Shown one piece after another: positions 19,261 through 29,549 of a stretch of DNA of 64,000 nucleotides. The notes beneath the pieces were generated by a model, which had not been told where the DNA came from, did no database searches, and saw only the letters and a program-made list of their open reading frames with translations. A program made the translations under genes and the position numbers. Numbering within the stretch: position 1 is the stretch's first letter; the number at the start of each line of letters is the position of its first letter. Source of the DNA: Pseudoalteromonas rubra (GTDB lineage: Bacteria; Pseudomonadota; Gammaproteobacteria; Enterobacterales; Alteromonadaceae); NCBI RefSeq assembly GCF_001482385.1, contig NZ_CP013611.1, forward strand, positions 3,727,501-3,791,500, written 5' to 3'.

Positions 19261-19345
19261 TGGTGCGGAAAGAGAGACTTGAACTCTCACAACCGAAGTT
19301 ACAGAAACCTGAATCCTGCGCGTCTACCAATTCCGCCACTTCCGC
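19261..19345 (-). tRNA. tRNA-Leu(CAG)
   Basis: 85 bases, same sequence as the copy at 19048-19132, CCA encoded, anticodon CAG. Confidence 0.95.
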
Positions 19346-19382
19346 ATCGTATATTTAACTGAATTTTCATCTTGTGAAGAGA

Positions 19383-19457
19383 TGGCTGGAGTACCAGGAT
19401 TTGAACCTGGGAATGGCGGGATCAAAACCCGCTGCCTTACCGCTTGGCGATACTCCA
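19383..19457 (-). tRNA. tRNA-Gln(TTG)
   Basis: 75 bases with encoded CCA; acceptor TGGAGTA/TACTCCA; anticodon stem GCGGG/CCCGC around TTTTGAT gives TTG. Confidence 0.95.
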
Positions 19458-19575
19458 GCAATAATTCAAATCTTGAATCCAGATAAATCTAAATCGATAA
19501 TATCCTTCTTCTTAACGCTTGATACTACAGAAATAAAAAGCGTAATCAAGAGTTTTAGTTCTAACTTGAAGAACA

Positions 19576-19660
<85 letters not shown>

Positions 19661-19678
19661 ATATTTTTTCGCTTTGAT

Positions 19679-19736
19679 ATTGGAAACTAAACCCAGCGTC
19701 TAGTTCAAGACATCTGGCCAATCCCGCCACTTCCGC
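19679..19736 (-). pseudogene. Decayed 5' half of a tRNA-Leu(TAG)
   Basis: The acceptor 5' strand GCGGAAGTGGCGG is intact, then an insertion breaks the D-arm and the anticodon arm is damaged; no T-arm or CCA end follows. Confidence 0.7.
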
Positions 19737-19755
19737 ATTTTTATCTCGTAAGAGA

Positions 19756-19830
19756 TGGCTGGAGTACCAGGATTTGAACCTGGGAATGGCGGGATCAAAA
19801 CCCGCTGCCTTACCGCTTGGCGATACTCCA
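19756..19830 (-). tRNA. tRNA-Gln(TTG)
   Basis: 75 bases, identical to the other Gln copies, CCA encoded, anticodon TTG. First 320-bp unit. Confidence 0.95.
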
Positions 19831-19851
19831 ACGAAAACTCAAACCTAAATG

Positions 19852-19935
19852 TTGGTCCCAGGACTTTAATCTGGGGGTGGATGAGTGAGGGATCAAAACC
19901 TCTCTCTTCTGTCCTTACCGCTTGGCGATACTCCA
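19852..19935 (-). pseudogene. Decayed tRNA-Gln, unit 1
   Basis: Keeps the 5' acceptor strand, D-arm (TGGAGTATCGCCAAGCGG) and a TTTTGAT loop, but has a longer, changed anticodon stem, a ~10-base excess and no matching 3' acceptor or CCA. It cannot fold as a normal tRNA. Confidence 0.75.
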
Positions 19936-19971
19936 ACGAAAAGTTGATTATTTTAGTTCTTATCGAGAACA

Positions 19972-20056
<85 letters not shown>

Positions 20057-20075
20057 ATTTTTATCTCATAAGAGA

Positions 20076-20150
20076 TGGCTGGAGTACCAGGATTTGAACC
20101 TGGGAATGGCGGGATCAAAACCCGCTGCCTTACCGCTTGGCGATACTCCA
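20076..20150 (-). tRNA. tRNA-Gln(TTG)
   Basis: 75 bases, CCA encoded, anticodon TTG. Second 320-bp unit. Confidence 0.95.
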
Positions 20151-20171
20151 ACGAAAACTCAAACCTAAATG

Positions 20172-20255
20172 TTGGTCCCAGGATTTGAATCTGGGGGTGG
20201 ATGAGTGAGGGGTCAAAACCTCTCTCTTCTGTCCTTACCGCTTGGCGATACTCCA
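20172..20255 (-). pseudogene. Decayed tRNA-Gln, unit 2
   Basis: Same decayed form as 19852-19935 with a few substitutions; its T-loop region (ATTCAAAT) is closer to the functional gene than in unit 1. No pairing 3' acceptor strand. Confidence 0.75.
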
Positions 20256-20291
20256 ACGAAAAGTTGATTATTTTAGTTCTTATCGAGAACA

Positions 20292-20376
<85 letters not shown>

Positions 20377-20380
20377 AACG

Positions 20381-20457
20381 TGGTGGCTATGCCCTGATTT
20401 GAACAGGGGACCCCATCATTATGAGTGATGTGCTCTAACCAGCTGAGCTACATAGCC
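20381..20457 (-). tRNA. tRNA-Met(CAT), elongator type
   Basis: 77 bases with encoded CCA; acceptor GGCTATG/CATAGCC with a fully paired first base pair, so not an initiator; anticodon loop TCATAAT gives CAT. Confidence 0.92.
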
Positions 20458-20459
20458 AT

Positions 20460-20534
20460 TGGCTGGAGTACCAGGATTTGAACCTGGGAATGGCGGGATC
20501 AAAACCCGCTGCCTTACCGCTTGGCGATACTCCA
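20460..20534 (-). tRNA. tRNA-Gln(TTG)
   Basis: 75 bases, CCA encoded, anticodon TTG; only 2 bases separate it from the Met gene. Confidence 0.95.
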
Positions 20535-20573
20535 ACGAAAATAAATCTGTTTTAGTTCTGACTTAAAAGAACA

Positions 20574-20658
<85 letters not shown>

Positions 20659-20697
20659 GTCTTGCTAGCTAGATGAGTTTTGGTAGTAATTAAAGCA

Positions 20698-20774
20698 TGG
20701 TGGCTATGCCCTGATTTGAACAGGGGACCCCATCATTATGAGTGATGTGCTCTAACCAGCTGAGCTACATAGCC
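20698..20774 (-). tRNA. tRNA-Met(CAT), elongator type
   Basis: 77 bases, same as the copy at 20381; first gene of the array after the promoter. Confidence 0.92.
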
Positions 20775-20811
20775 ATCTCTTTAATTTCTCATCATCGCTG
20801 ATGCGGGGCGT

Positions 20812-20840
20812 ATTATGCGTATATGGTCGTATGTCGTCAA
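20812..20840 (-). promoter_or_regulatory. Promoter of the Met/Leu/Gln tRNA array
   Basis: Minus strand: -35 TTGACG (20835-20840), 17-base spacer, -10 CATAAT (20812-20817), then the GC-rich discriminator ACGCCCCG. A GC-rich discriminator is typical of stable-RNA promoters under stringent control. The first tRNA begins about 35 bases downstream. Confidence 0.8.
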
Positions 20841-20955
20841 CACCTTTTTTGCAAAAAAATACCTAACATAGTTTGTTTGCAGATAAATTAAGCGAACCAG
20901 CGTGTTTTTAATGCAATTAGGCTAATAATTTCGCGTCCAGTGTAATAGAAAGACA

Positions 20956-20980
20956 AAAAAAGCGCCATGAGGCGCTTTTT
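20956..20980 (-). terminator. Terminator of ychF
   Basis: AAAAAGCGCC-ATGA-GGCGCTTTTT, symmetric, so active on both strands. It lies about 40 bases after the ychF stop and upstream of the tRNA promoter. Confidence 0.88.
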
Positions 20981-21018
20981 GTTAGACAGGTTTTGCCTGT
21001 CAGTCTTGAGTGCGTTAC

Positions 21019-22110
21019 TTAGACATTGAACAAGAAGTTCATCACATCGCCGTCTTTAACGATGTAATCTTTACCTTCCTGACGCATTTTACCTGCGTCT
21101 TTAGCACCGCTTTCGCCCTGGTATTCAATGTAATCATTAAAACCAATGGTTTGTGCACGAATAAAACCGCGCTCAAAGTCAGTGTGGATCTTACCTGCTG
21201 CTTGTGGCGCAGTTGCACCGACAGGAATGGTCCATGCACGTACTTCTTTTACACCAGCAGTAAAGTAGGTTTGCAGTTTTAGTAGCTCGTACCCACCGCG
21301 GATCACCAGGTTAAGCCCCGGCTCTTCCAGACCAAGGTCGGCCATAAACTCAAGCTTGTCTTCTTCTTCAAGTTCAGACAGCTCAGACTCAATCGCAGCA
21401 CAGACTGGAATTACAACAGCGTCTTCCGCTGCGGCAATTTCACGTACTTTGTCTAAAAATGGATTATTTTCAAAACCATCTTCAGTGACGTTGGCGATAT
21501 ACATAGTCGGTTTGATCGTTAAGAAGTTCAGTGGCTTGATTGCAGCCAGCTCTTCTTTAGTCAGTTCCAATGAGCGCAGTGTTAAACCTTCATCAAGGTG
21601 TGCTTTGACTTTTTCCAAAACTTCGTTTTGGAATTTAGCGTCTTTATCGCCACCTTTGGCTTTTTTCGCATTGCGTTGCGCTGCGCGGTCGGCTGCTTCC
21701 ATATCGGATAACACAAGCTCTGTGTTGATAACATCGATATCATCCGCCGGGTTTACCTGACCAGACACGTGTACGATGTTTTCATCTTCAAAGCAACGAA
21801 CTACATGACCAATCGCATCGGTTTCGCGAATGTTTGCCAGGAATTGGTTACCAAGACCTTCACCTTTTGATGCGCCTTTTACCAGACCCGCAATATCAAC
21901 AAATTCCATCGTTGTGGCAATGGTTTTTTGTGGATTAACAATCGCAGCCAGTTGATCCAGACGAGGATCCGGAACGGCAACAACGCCCGTGTTTGGTTCG
22001 ATAGTACAAAAAGGGAAGTTCGCGGCTTCGATGCCCGCTTTGGTTAATGCATTGAATAGGGTTGACTTACCAACGTTAGGCAGGCCAACAATGCCACATT
22101 TAAAACCCAT
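21019..22110 (-). CDS. ychF: Ribosome-binding ATPase YchF
   Basis: 363 residues, the standard length. Obg-family P-loop protein: G1 [14 protein letters not shown], switch region [13 protein letters not shown]3 [10 protein letters not shown], and a C-terminal TGS domain. The NxxE-type G4 that makes YchF prefer ATP is expected. It binds 70S ribosomes and is linked to oxidative-stress control. It follows pth, as in E. coli, with a terminator between them. Confidence 0.97.
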   Translation of the reverse strand: MGFKCGIVGLPNVGKSTLFNALTKAGIEAANFPFCTIEPNTGVVAVPDPRLDQLAAIVNPQKTIATTMEFVDIAGLVKGASKGEGLGNQFLANIRETDAIGHVVRCFEDENIVHVSGQVNPADDIDVINTELVLSDMEAADRAAQRNAKKAKGGDKDAKFQNEVLEKVKAHLDEGLTLRSLELTKEELAAIKPLNFLTIKPTMYIANVTEDGFENNPFLDKVREIAAAEDAVVIPVCAAIESELSELEEEDKLEFMADLGLEEPGLNLVIRGGYELLKLQTYFTAGVKEVRAWTIPVGATAPQAAGKIHTDFERGFIRAQTIGFNDYIEYQGESGAKDAGKMRQEGKDYIVKDGDVMNFLFNV

Positions 22111-22143
22111 AGTTTAAAACCTTTAATTTGCTATCAATCGGAC

Positions 22144-22167
22144 AAAATCCGGCATGGCCGGATTTTT
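22144..22167 (-). terminator. Terminator between pth and ychF
   Basis: AAAATCCGGC-ATG-GCCGGATTTT, a 10-bp stem with A/T tails on both sides. It sits between the pth stop and the ychF start, so ychF probably needs its own promoter or read-through. Confidence 0.75.
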
Positions 22168-22227
22168 ATATCTTGCGACTGATATTAAGCGATCAATCAC
22201 AGCAGTAACGGGACTTGTACGTCGGTG

Positions 22228-22812
22228 TTACGGCTTAAAAGAATGTAGTCTATTTTGTGCTTTTAACACACCGTCTTTGGCCAGGATTTCCATGCAACGT
22301 ACGGCTTCATCCACCGCTGCATCTATTTTTTCCTGATCTGCCTGAGGCGCCTTGCCCAGTACCCAGCCTGTCACCTTATCTCGGTGCCCAGGATGGCCAA
22401 TCCCAATGCGTAGACGCATAAACTCTTTGTTATTGCCCAGTTTGGCGATAATGTCTTTCAGACCATTGTGTCCGCCATGACCGCCGCCTTTTTTGAGTTT
22501 GGCGACACCGGGGTCCATATCCATTTCATCATGTGCAACCAGGATCTGCTCAGGCGGTATTTTATAAAAATTAGCCAGGCTACCTACAGCTTTACCGCTC
22601 AGGTTCATAAAAGTGGTTGGGATAAGAAGCTTAAATTCCTGATTGTTCAGGATCAGCTTGCCGCTAAGGCCATGATGTTTGGAGTCAGGTTTGAGAGGGA
22701 CGTTGTAGCGCCTGGCCAGTTCTTCGATAAACCAAGCCCCGGCATTGTGACGGGTGTTTGCATATTCGGGGCCTGGATTTGCCAGGCCCACTAGCATTTG
22801 AATAGTATTCAA
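22228..22812 (-). CDS. pth: Peptidyl-tRNA hydrolase
   Basis: 194 residues. Recycles peptidyl-tRNA dropped by ribosomes. The catalytic region is intact: [20 protein letters not shown] with the catalytic His in [12 protein letters not shown], and the Asp in [22 protein letters not shown]. Starts 19 bases after the rplY stop and is probably cotranscribed with it. Confidence 0.97.
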   Translation of the reverse strand: MNTIQMLVGLANPGPEYANTRHNAGAWFIEELARRYNVPLKPDSKHHGLSGKLILNNQEFKLLIPTTFMNLSGKAVGSLANFYKIPPEQILVAHDEMDMDPGVAKLKKGGGHGGHNGLKDIIAKLGNNKEFMRLRIGIGHPGHRDKVTGWVLGKAPQADQEKIDAAVDEAVRCMEILAKDGVLKAQNRLHSFKP

Positions 22813-22831
22813 GGTGCTAACACCTTAAAAA

Positions 22832-23440
22832 TTATTCAGCAGCTTCTTCAGCTGTTTCTTCAGCAGCGCCGCCTTTAGGTGCGTTTACAGTCACAACCGC
22901 TTGGTCGTGGTCTGCACCTTTAGCAAGCTCAACAGAAACTACACCAGCTGGAAGTGCGATGTCTGAAAGGTGTACAGTTGCGCCAACTTCGATAGCTGCT
23001 ACGTCAACTTCTACGAACTCAGGAAGCTGAGCTGGCAGACATGTGATTTCGATTTCAGTTACGTGGTGAGCAATCGTGTTGCCGCCTTTAGTCGCTGCTT
23101 CTTCGTTGATGAAGTGAACAGGAACTTTAGTGTGAAGCTTTTGAGAAGCGTCAACGCGTTGGAAGTCAAGGTGAGTTACCTTAGGCTTGTACGGGTGACG
23201 TTGGATGTCTTTCAGGATAGCTTCAACAGACTCACCACCGATGTTCAGAGTCAGGATGTGCGTGTAGAAACCTTCGTCTTCTTGCATCTGGATAACTTTG
23301 TTGTGCTCAAGAGTAAGCGAAACAGCGTCTTTGCCTGCACCGTAAAGGATAGCAGGAACTTTCTCAGCGCGACGTAGGCGGCGGCTCGCACCAGTACCCA
23401 GAGTTTCGCGTACTTCAGCGTTTAATACGTATTGTGACAT
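22832..23440 (-). CDS. rplY: 50S ribosomal protein bL25, CTC (long) form
   Basis: 202 residues from the ATG at 23440, which has GGAG 6 bases upstream; a TTG four codons earlier overlaps that site. N-terminal 5S-rRNA-binding L25 domain (about 1-95) and a C-terminal CTC/TL5 beta domain, ending in an acidic Ala/Glu tail ([13 protein letters not shown]). E. coli has only the first domain; the long form is common in other bacteria. Strong codon bias fits high expression. Confidence 0.95.
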   Translation of the reverse strand: MSQYVLNAEVRETLGTGASRRLRRAEKVPAILYGAGKDAVSLTLEHNKVIQMQEDEGFYTHILTLNIGGESVEAILKDIQRHPYKPKVTHLDFQRVDASQKLHTKVPVHFINEEAATKGGNTIAHHVTEIEITCLPAQLPEFVEVDVAAIEVGATVHLSDIALPAGVVSVELAKGADHDQAVVTVNAPKGGAAEETAEEAAE

Positions 23441-23470
23441 GAGTGTCTCCAATTATTTTAGTTAATACTT

Positions 23471-23496
23471 CGAAGGGCTCGCGACCAAGCCCTTCG
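23471..23496 (-). promoter_or_regulatory. Hairpin in the rplY leader
   Basis: CGAAGGGCT and AGCCCTTCG pair in a 9-bp stem with an 8-base loop, 31 bases upstream of the rplY start. A second possible pairing, CCAAG/CTTGG, lies just upstream in the transcript. It could be a ribosomal-protein leader for autoregulation or a processing site; no T-run follows. Confidence 0.4.
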
Positions 23497-23594
23497 GTAA
23501 ATCACTGTACTCGCCTTGGTTGTATCCAAAGCAAGCCCAGTAAAAAGGCGCGCTAATATACCACTTACCAGCAGCCTTGCAAACCTTTGGACAT

Positions 23595-23619
23595 AAAAAA
23601 AGCACCCTGAGGTGCTTTT
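23595..23619 (-). terminator. Terminator of prs
   Basis: AAAAAGCACC-CTGA-GGTGCTTTTT, about 20 bases after the prs stop, symmetric. Confidence 0.88.
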
Positions 23620-23639
23620 TATTTGCGGATAAACACAGA

Positions 23640-24587
23640 TTAGTGTTCAAACATCGCAGAGATAGACTCTTCATTGCTGATGCGGCGGATGGTTTCAGCC
23701 AGCATATCAGCCAGAGTCAATACTTTGATCTTGTCAACAGACTTCAGTTCGTCAGACAAGGTGATTGAGTCAGTGACAATCACTTCGTCGATCACTGAGT
23801 TACGCAGGTTTTCAGCTGCATTACCAGACAATACGGGGTGAGTTGCGTAAGCGAATACACGCTTAGCGCCATGCTCTTTTAGTGCCGCAGCAGCTTTACA
23901 CAGTGTGCCACCGGTATCAATCATATCGTCAACGATGATACAGTCACGACCTTCTACGTCACCAATGATGTGCATGACCTGAGAAACGTTCGCTTGTGGG
24001 CGACGCTTGTCGATGATAGCCAGGTCTTTGTCATCCAGAAGTTTCGCGATTGCACGTGCACGAACTACACCACCGATATCCGGTGATACGACAACAACGT
24101 CGTCGAAGTCACGCTCTTTCATGTCTTCAAGTAGTACCGGGCTACCAAACACGTTATCAACAGGTACATCGAAGAAGCCCTGGATCTGCTCTGCGTGCAA
24201 ATCAACGGTCAGTACGCGGTCAACCCCAACGCTTGACAAGAAGTCTGCGACAACTTTAGCAGTGATTGGTACACGAGCAGAACGTACACGACGGTCCTGA
24301 CGGGCGTAGCCAAAATATGGGATAACAGCTGTAATACGACCTGCTGAAGCACGACGTAACGCATCCACCATAACAATGAGTTCCATCAGGTTGTCATTGG
24401 TTGGTGCGCAAGTGGACTGAACGATGAAGACATCAGAACCACGAACATTTTCATTAATTTGAACGCTGATTTCACCGTCGCTAAAACGGCCTACAACGGC
24501 ATCACCTAATTCGATAAACAAACGTTTTGCAACTTTTTGAGCTAGCTCAGGTGTTGCGTTACCAGCGAAGAGCTTCATGTCGGGCAC
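23640..24587 (-). CDS. prs: Ribose-phosphate pyrophosphokinase
   Basis: 315 residues from the GTG at 24587 ([17 protein letters not shown]), the exact E. coli length and start type, with GAGG 9 bases upstream; the frame runs further upstream without a ribosome site. Makes PRPP from ribose 5-phosphate and ATP. PRPP-binding loop [13 protein letters not shown], flexible-loop residues RQDRRVRS, and the ATP-binding [10 protein letters not shown] are all present. Start of the prs-ispE-lolB neighbourhood is inverted as in E. coli; prs is last in this transcript. Confidence 0.97.
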   Translation of the reverse strand: MPDMKLFAGNATPELAQKVAKRLFIELGDAVVGRFSDGEISVQINENVRGSDVFIVQSTCAPTNDNLMELIVMVDALRRASAGRITAVIPYFGYARQDRRVRSARVPITAKVVADFLSSVGVDRVLTVDLHAEQIQGFFDVPVDNVFGSPVLLEDMKERDFDDVVVVSPDIGGVVRARAIAKLLDDKDLAIIDKRRPQANVSQVMHIIGDVEGRDCIIVDDMIDTGGTLCKAAAALKEHGAKRVFAYATHPVLSGNAAENLRNSVIDEVIVTDSITLSDELKSVDKIKVLTLADMLAETIRRISNEESISAMFEH

Positions 24588-24666
24588 GGTAGGGTTCCTC
24601 AGGCACTGTAATATTATGTTATGCAATGACGTCGTCTGTGACAGTGTCAAAACAAGCTAACTTAAA

Positions 24667-25524
24667 CTATTTTACTTCATCTTTACGCCATGCAGCCAAT
24701 TGCCTATGGGCAATTGACTCGTAAGCGTTTTGGCTAATAAAGCCTGTCCAGGGAGAGGGGAGCTGTTCGAGGACACGCTGTGCGGCTTGCGCAGATTCAA
24801 ATTCTGCAAAGCAACACCCTCCTGTCCCTGTCAATCTGGACGGCGCATATCTTAACAACCAGCTCAGGGTTTTATCAACCTCGGGGTGGAGCTTTTTAAC
24901 TAATTCCTGACAGTCATTGTGTGTTTGCTCTAATGCCCAGTTAGCTGATAATTTGGGGGTTTTCCGGGGTAAATCCGGATGTGTAAAGACCTCTACGGTG
25001 CTGACGTGGACATTGGGAAATACCACCAGGTAGTATTTTTCGGCGATAGGGTATGGACTCAATTTCTCTCCAACCCCCTGAGCTAACGCGGTTTTCCCAT
25101 GTACAAAGACAGGCACATCAGCCCCGAGCGTCAATCCAATATCGGCGAGCTGGGCGATTGACAGGTTACACTGCCACAAGGTGTTGAGGGCCAGTAATGT
25201 GGTGGCTGCATCCGATGAACCACCGCCAACACCGCCACCCATAGGCAGGTTTTTAGTCAAGTGAATACGAACCCCCTCAGTAGCGGATTTATACGGGCGC
25301 AGCGCGTCGGCAGCCCGAAAGATTAAATTATCCTGTAATGGGATATCCGCAACATCACCGTGGATCTCGATGGTATCTTGTTCCAGCGGGACGAAGGTTA
25401 ATTGGTCGCCGTACTCCAGTAAGGTAAACAGGGTTTCCAGCTCGTGGTAGCCATCAGCACGGCGGCCATTGATGTGTAAAAACAGGTTGAGTTTTGCCGG
25501 AGCGGTTAATGTAAGTGTGTTCAT
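24667..25524 (-). CDS. ispE: 4-diphosphocytidyl-2-C-methyl-D-erythritol kinase
   Basis: 285 residues. GHMP kinase of the MEP isoprenoid pathway. Substrate-binding start LTAPAKLNLFLHINGRRADGYHE, ATP loop PMGGGVGGGSSDAATTL, and C-terminal GTGGCCFAEF are all intact. The start ATGA overlaps the lolB stop by 4 bases, so translation is coupled. Confidence 0.97.
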   Translation of the reverse strand: MNTLTLTAPAKLNLFLHINGRRADGYHELETLFTLLEYGDQLTFVPLEQDTIEIHGDVADIPLQDNLIFRAADALRPYKSATEGVRIHLTKNLPMGGGVGGGSSDAATTLLALNTLWQCNLSIAQLADIGLTLGADVPVFVHGKTALAQGVGEKLSPYPIAEKYYLVVFPNVHVSTVEVFTHPDLPRKTPKLSANWALEQTHNDCQELVKKLHPEVDKTLSWLLRYAPSRLTGTGGCCFAEFESAQAAQRVLEQLPSPWTGFISQNAYESIAHRQLAAWRKDEVK

Positions 25525-26129
25525 AAGGTCTCAAAGTGCCAGTTACTGATACGGATTTTGATGGTGATGTCATTGTGCGTCAGTGTGAGTCGGGTCGGCA
25601 GTTCGAGTCCGTTGACGCGTTGATATGTCTGGTAGGCGACCTGCCAGCGCAAGCCCTGCTTATCTTGCCAGGTTGCCTGGATCAGTTGCTGTTTTTGATT
25701 ATATTGGTTATCGGGGGCGTCTATTTGACCTGTTAACCATTGCGGCGCCTGTGATACCGGCAGTTGCCAACCACTTAGACGATATACCAGCTCACTACTG
25801 TCTTCGCTGGTGTAGGTTTTATCTTCGAGCGTGAGTGTGCTGTACTGGTCGCGTTCTTCTAATTTTAATACCTGGGTACCAATAAACGTATTCAGTGTCA
25901 GTGTTTGTTTTTGTTCGCGGTATTGCCAGTTAAAGTTGGCTGATTGGCGCTCCTCGGGAGAGATAAATGCGAGCTTACCCGTTGCCCGCCAGTTGTTGTA
26001 ACTTTCGGGACGATTTTGCTGTGTACGCTCGTCAGGCGGCGTAATACGCTGTGCACATCCACCCAGAAACAATAAAAACATGAGCAAAATCAAATGAAAC
26101 TGTTTCAAACTAAGTTCCTTACTTTCCAT
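25521..26129 (-). CDS. lolB: Outer-membrane lipoprotein LolB
   Basis: 202 residues from the ATG at 26129; the open frame begins at a TTG at 26180 but the signal peptide begins with the later Met. Signal peptide ends in a lipobox LGGC (Cys near 26). LolB receives lipoproteins from LolA and inserts them into the outer membrane. The mature part has the single-domain features of the family (NWRATGKLAFISPEERQSANFNW). No clear ribosome site precedes the start. Divergent from hemA, as in E. coli. Confidence 0.92.
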   Translation of the reverse strand: MESKELSLKQFHLILLMFLLFLGGCAQRITPPDERTQQNRPESYNNWRATGKLAFISPEERQSANFNWQYREQKQTLTLNTFIGTQVLKLEERDQYSTLTLEDKTYTSEDSSELVYRLSGWQLPVSQAPQWLTGQIDAPDNQYNQKQQLIQATWQDKQGLRWQVAYQTYQRVNGLELPTRLTLTHNDITIKIRISNWHFETL

Positions 26130-26191
26130 ATTCGATTGATTTTTGGTAAAATTAGCGGCTTTAAAGCAGGGCTTGAGCAATACTGGCAGTT

Positions 26192-27448
26192 ATGACCATC
26201 ATCGCACTTGGGATCAATCACAAAACCGCGTCCGTCGAATTGAGGGAAAAAGTCGCTTTTTCTCCGCAACAACTAGCGGATGCGCTACAGCAGCTGTCTG
26301 AGTTACCGCAGTTTAATGAGTCCGTGATTGTTTCTACCTGCAATCGGACCGAAATCTATTGTAGCCTTGAGGACCCGAATTCCCAAGCGCTTCTGGGTTG
26401 GCTTGCGCAATTTCACCAGATAGAAGAGCACGAGCTGGCTGAGAATGTCTATGTGCACCACAATCAGGATGCCGTCAATCATCTGATGCGCGTGGCTTGT
26501 GGGTTGGATTCGCTGGTACTAGGTGAGCCACAGATCCTGGGGCAGATTAAGCAAGCGTATAACAGTGCAAAGGCACACAATGGCATTCAGCCTGTGTTTG
26601 AACGCTTATTTCAGAAAACTTTCTCTGTGGCCAAGCAAGTTCGCACCGAAACTGAAATTGGCGCCAGTGCGGTGTCTGTGGCGTATGCCGCCGTTAATCT
26701 GGCAAAGCACATCTATGGTCAGCTGGAAAAAACCAATGTGTTACTCATTGGTGCAGGTGAAACCATTGAGCTGGTTGCCAAGCATTTATCTCAACACAAC
26801 CCTAAAGCCATCACTGTGGCCAATCGCACCATAGAGCGGGCGCAGCTGCTGGCTAATGAAATTAGCGCAAATGTCATTTCTTTGGCTCAGCTGCCGGAAC
26901 AATTGCATCAGGCTGACATTGTGATCAGCTCCACGGCCAGTACTTTGCCTATCATAGGTAAAGGCGTGGTTGAGCAGGCACTGAAAAAGCGCAAACACAA
27001 GCCGATGCTATTTGTCGATATTGCGGTACCGCGTGATATCGAAAGTCAGGTGAATGACTTAGACGCTGCGTATTTATATACCGTTGATGATCTACAGGCG
27101 ATTGTGAACGAAAACATGGCGTCGCGGGAGCAAGCAGCGCGTGAAGCACAGCAAATCATTGACGATAAAACGCATGAATTTGCGCAGTGGCAGCGTTCAC
27201 TGACCTCTGTGGATGTGATCCGGGAATACCGTGAATCAGCACAGACGATTAAATTAGAGCTCGTGGAAAAGGCGTTAAATCAGCTACAATCGGGTAAGAA
27301 TTCAGAAAAGGTCTTGTTAGAGTTGGCAAACAAGCTCACCAATCGGCTCACTCATGCACCGACCCGTGCCATTCAGGCGGCGGCAAAAGAGGGCGATATA
27401 GAGCGTATTGCGGTATTAAAACAAGCATTAGGTATTGAGCAGGAATAA
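26192..27448 (+). CDS. hemA: Glutamyl-tRNA reductase
   Basis: 418 residues. First committed step of C5-pathway haem synthesis. The nucleophile Cys sits in STCNRTEIY, followed by GLDSLVLGEPQILGQ; NADPH-binding LLIGAGETIELVAKHL; C-terminal dimerisation helix. The N-terminal LGINHKTASVELREKVAF also carries the region that marks HemA for regulated proteolysis in enterobacteria. Begins hemA-prfA-prmC. Confidence 0.97.
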   Translation: MTIIALGINHKTASVELREKVAFSPQQLADALQQLSELPQFNESVIVSTCNRTEIYCSLEDPNSQALLGWLAQFHQIEEHELAENVYVHHNQDAVNHLMRVACGLDSLVLGEPQILGQIKQAYNSAKAHNGIQPVFERLFQKTFSVAKQVRTETEIGASAVSVAYAAVNLAKHIYGQLEKTNVLLIGAGETIELVAKHLSQHNPKAITVANRTIERAQLLANEISANVISLAQLPEQLHQADIVISSTASTLPIIGKGVVEQALKKRKHKPMLFVDIAVPRDIESQVNDLDAAYLYTVDDLQAIVNENMASREQAAREAQQIIDDKTHEFAQWQRSLTSVDVIREYRESAQTIKLELVEKALNQLQSGKNSEKVLLELANKLTNRLTHAPTRAIQAAAKEGDIERIAVLKQALGIEQE

Positions 27449-27455
27449 AAGTTAA

Positions 27456-28541
27456 ATGAAAGAGTCCGTCTATCGTAAATTGGAAACGCTGGTTGAGCGC
27501 CACGAAGAAGTGGAAGCCATGCTGGGGGATCCGGAAGTTATTGGCGATCAAAACCGTTTTCGCGCGTTATCAAAAGAATACTCAGAGCTGGAAGATGTCG
27601 TTAAGGCGTTCACTGCCTATCAGCAGGCCCAGGAAAACGTGGCTGCGGCTGAAGAAATGCTGAAAGACTCAGATCCTGACATGCGTGAAATGGCTCAGGA
27701 AGAATTCAAAGACGCAAAAGAACAAATTTCAGAGCTGGAAGAGCAACTCCAGATCCTGATGCTGCCAAAAGACCCGAAAGACGACAATAACGTATTCCTT
27801 GAAGTGCGAGCTGGTACCGGTGGTGATGAAGCCGCGATTTTCGCAGGTGATTTATTCCGTATGTACAGCCGCTATGCAGAAGCACAAAAATGGCAGGTCG
27901 AAGTCGTCAGTGCCAATGAAGGTGAGCACGGTGGCTACAAAGAGGTGATCGCCAACATCAAAGGGGATGGCGTTTACGGCAAGCTGAAGTTTGAGTCGGG
28001 CGCACACCGTGTACAACGTGTACCAGAAACAGAATCTCAGGGTCGTGTACATACCTCAGCGTGTACGGTTGCTGTGATGGCGGAAATTCCTGAAGCAGAA
28101 GCCATTGAAATTAACCCGTCGGACCTCAAGGTGGATACCTTCCGTGCATCTGGCGCCGGTGGTCAGCACGTTAACAAAACTGATTCTGCAATTCGTATTA
28201 CTCACATTCCAACCGGAGTTGTGGTCGAGTGTCAGGATGAGCGTTCGCAGCATAAAAACCGTGCGAAAGCGTTGTCAGTACTGGGTGCCCGACTGCAACA
28301 GGCTGAAGATGAAAAGCGCCAGGCAGAAGAAGCCAGCGAGCGTCGTAACCTAGTTGGCAGTGGTGACCGCTCTGAACGTATCCGTACTTATAACTATCCG
28401 CAGGGACGTATTACGGACCACCGTATTAACCTTACGCTGTATCGCCTCAATGAAGTGGTGGCCGGTGACCTGGGTGCCGTTATCGATCCGTTAGTGTTGG
28501 AGTATCAGGCTGATCTATTAGCAGCCATGGGCGACGATTAA
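27456..28541 (+). CDS. prfA: Peptide chain release factor 1
   Basis: 361 residues. GGQ motif in [16 protein letters not shown]; domain-2 stop-codon recognition region in the [14 protein letters not shown] to AEIPEAE stretch. Reads UAA and UAG. 7 bases after hemA; the stop TAATG overlaps the prmC start by one base. Confidence 0.97.
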   Translation: MKESVYRKLETLVERHEEVEAMLGDPEVIGDQNRFRALSKEYSELEDVVKAFTAYQQAQENVAAAEEMLKDSDPDMREMAQEEFKDAKEQISELEEQLQILMLPKDPKDDNNVFLEVRAGTGGDEAAIFAGDLFRMYSRYAEAQKWQVEVVSANEGEHGGYKEVIANIKGDGVYGKLKFESGAHRVQRVPETESQGRVHTSACTVAVMAEIPEAEAIEINPSDLKVDTFRASGAGGQHVNKTDSAIRITHIPTGVVVECQDERSQHKNRAKALSVLGARLQQAEDEKRQAEEASERRNLVGSGDRSERIRTYNYPQGRITDHRINLTLYRLNEVVAGDLGAVIDPLVLEYQADLLAAMGDD

Positions 28542-29389
28542 TGGCGCAATATCCCAATCTTGCTCAGGCGATTGCCTGGGCGAGTTCGCAACTTCAAAGC
28601 AGCTCAGAGTCAGCGAAGCTCGATGCCGAAGTGCTGCTTTTACACATTCTTAAGAAGAACCGCAGTTACTTATTCGCGTGGCCAGAAGCCGAGCTGAATG
28701 CAGAGCAATATCAATTATTTGAATCACTCATTTTACGTCGAAAAGCGGGTGAACCAGTCGCCCACCTGACGGGGGAGCGTGAGTTCTGGAGTTTGCCTCT
28801 GTATGTCAATAACAGCACCCTCATTCCCCGACCAGATACGGAAACCCTGGTTGAGCATGCATTGACCCTACCCCTGCCAGCAGATGCCCGAGTCGTTGAC
28901 CTGGGGACTGGGACGGGCGCAATAGTGCTGGCGTTGGCTTCGGAGCAGCCTGACTGGCAGCTTATCGGTGTAGACTACTCCCATGACGCGGTAGCCCTGG
29001 CAGAGAAAAACCGTCAACGGCTGGGTTTTGAGCATGTGCAGATCTGCCAGAGTGACTGGTTTTCAGCCTTGTCAGAGCAGCGTTTTGATTTGATTGTCAG
29101 TAACCCCCCGTATATATGTGAATCGGATGAACACCTGACTCAGGGGGATGTCCGTTTCGAACCTTTATCTGCCCTGGTGGCACCGGAAGAAGGTTATGCC
29201 GATATCCGTCATATTACTGAGCAGGCACTGCAATATCTGGCGCCGGATGGCTATCTGATGTTTGAACACGGGTATCAGCAAGCTGCTGGTGTTCAGCAGA
29301 TTTTTGCACAAATGAACTATCGCAATATACTTACAATAAAAGATATGGCAGGCTGTGATAGGGTGACGATGGCGCAGAAGCCAAAATAA
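28541..29389 (+). CDS. prmC: Release factor glutamine methyltransferase
   Basis: 282 residues. Methylates the Gln of the GGQ motif of release factors. SAM motif VVDLGTGTGAIVLALA and the NPPY motif LIVSNPPYICESD are intact. Overlaps prfA by one base. Confidence 0.96.
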   Translation: MAQYPNLAQAIAWASSQLQSSSESAKLDAEVLLLHILKKNRSYLFAWPEAELNAEQYQLFESLILRRKAGEPVAHLTGEREFWSLPLYVNNSTLIPRPDTETLVEHALTLPLPADARVVDLGTGTGAIVLALASEQPDWQLIGVDYSHDAVALAEKNRQRLGFEHVQICQSDWFSALSEQRFDLIVSNPPYICESDEHLTQGDVRFEPLSALVAPEEGYADIRHITEQALQYLAPDGYLMFEHGYQQAAGVQQIFAQMNYRNILTIKDMAGCDRVTMAQKPK

Positions 29390-29549
29390 TCGTTGCTGGT
29401 TATCTAAATTGCCTTGTGCAGGCATTAGGCATAGTGCATTGATACCGTATTGTGGTGAACAGCTCGGTTATCGCCAACCTGCTTCATGATCGTCAGCGCG
29501 CGCAATACTGGCGAGATACGAGTACAAAAAGAGTGTTAAGGACTCTCCA

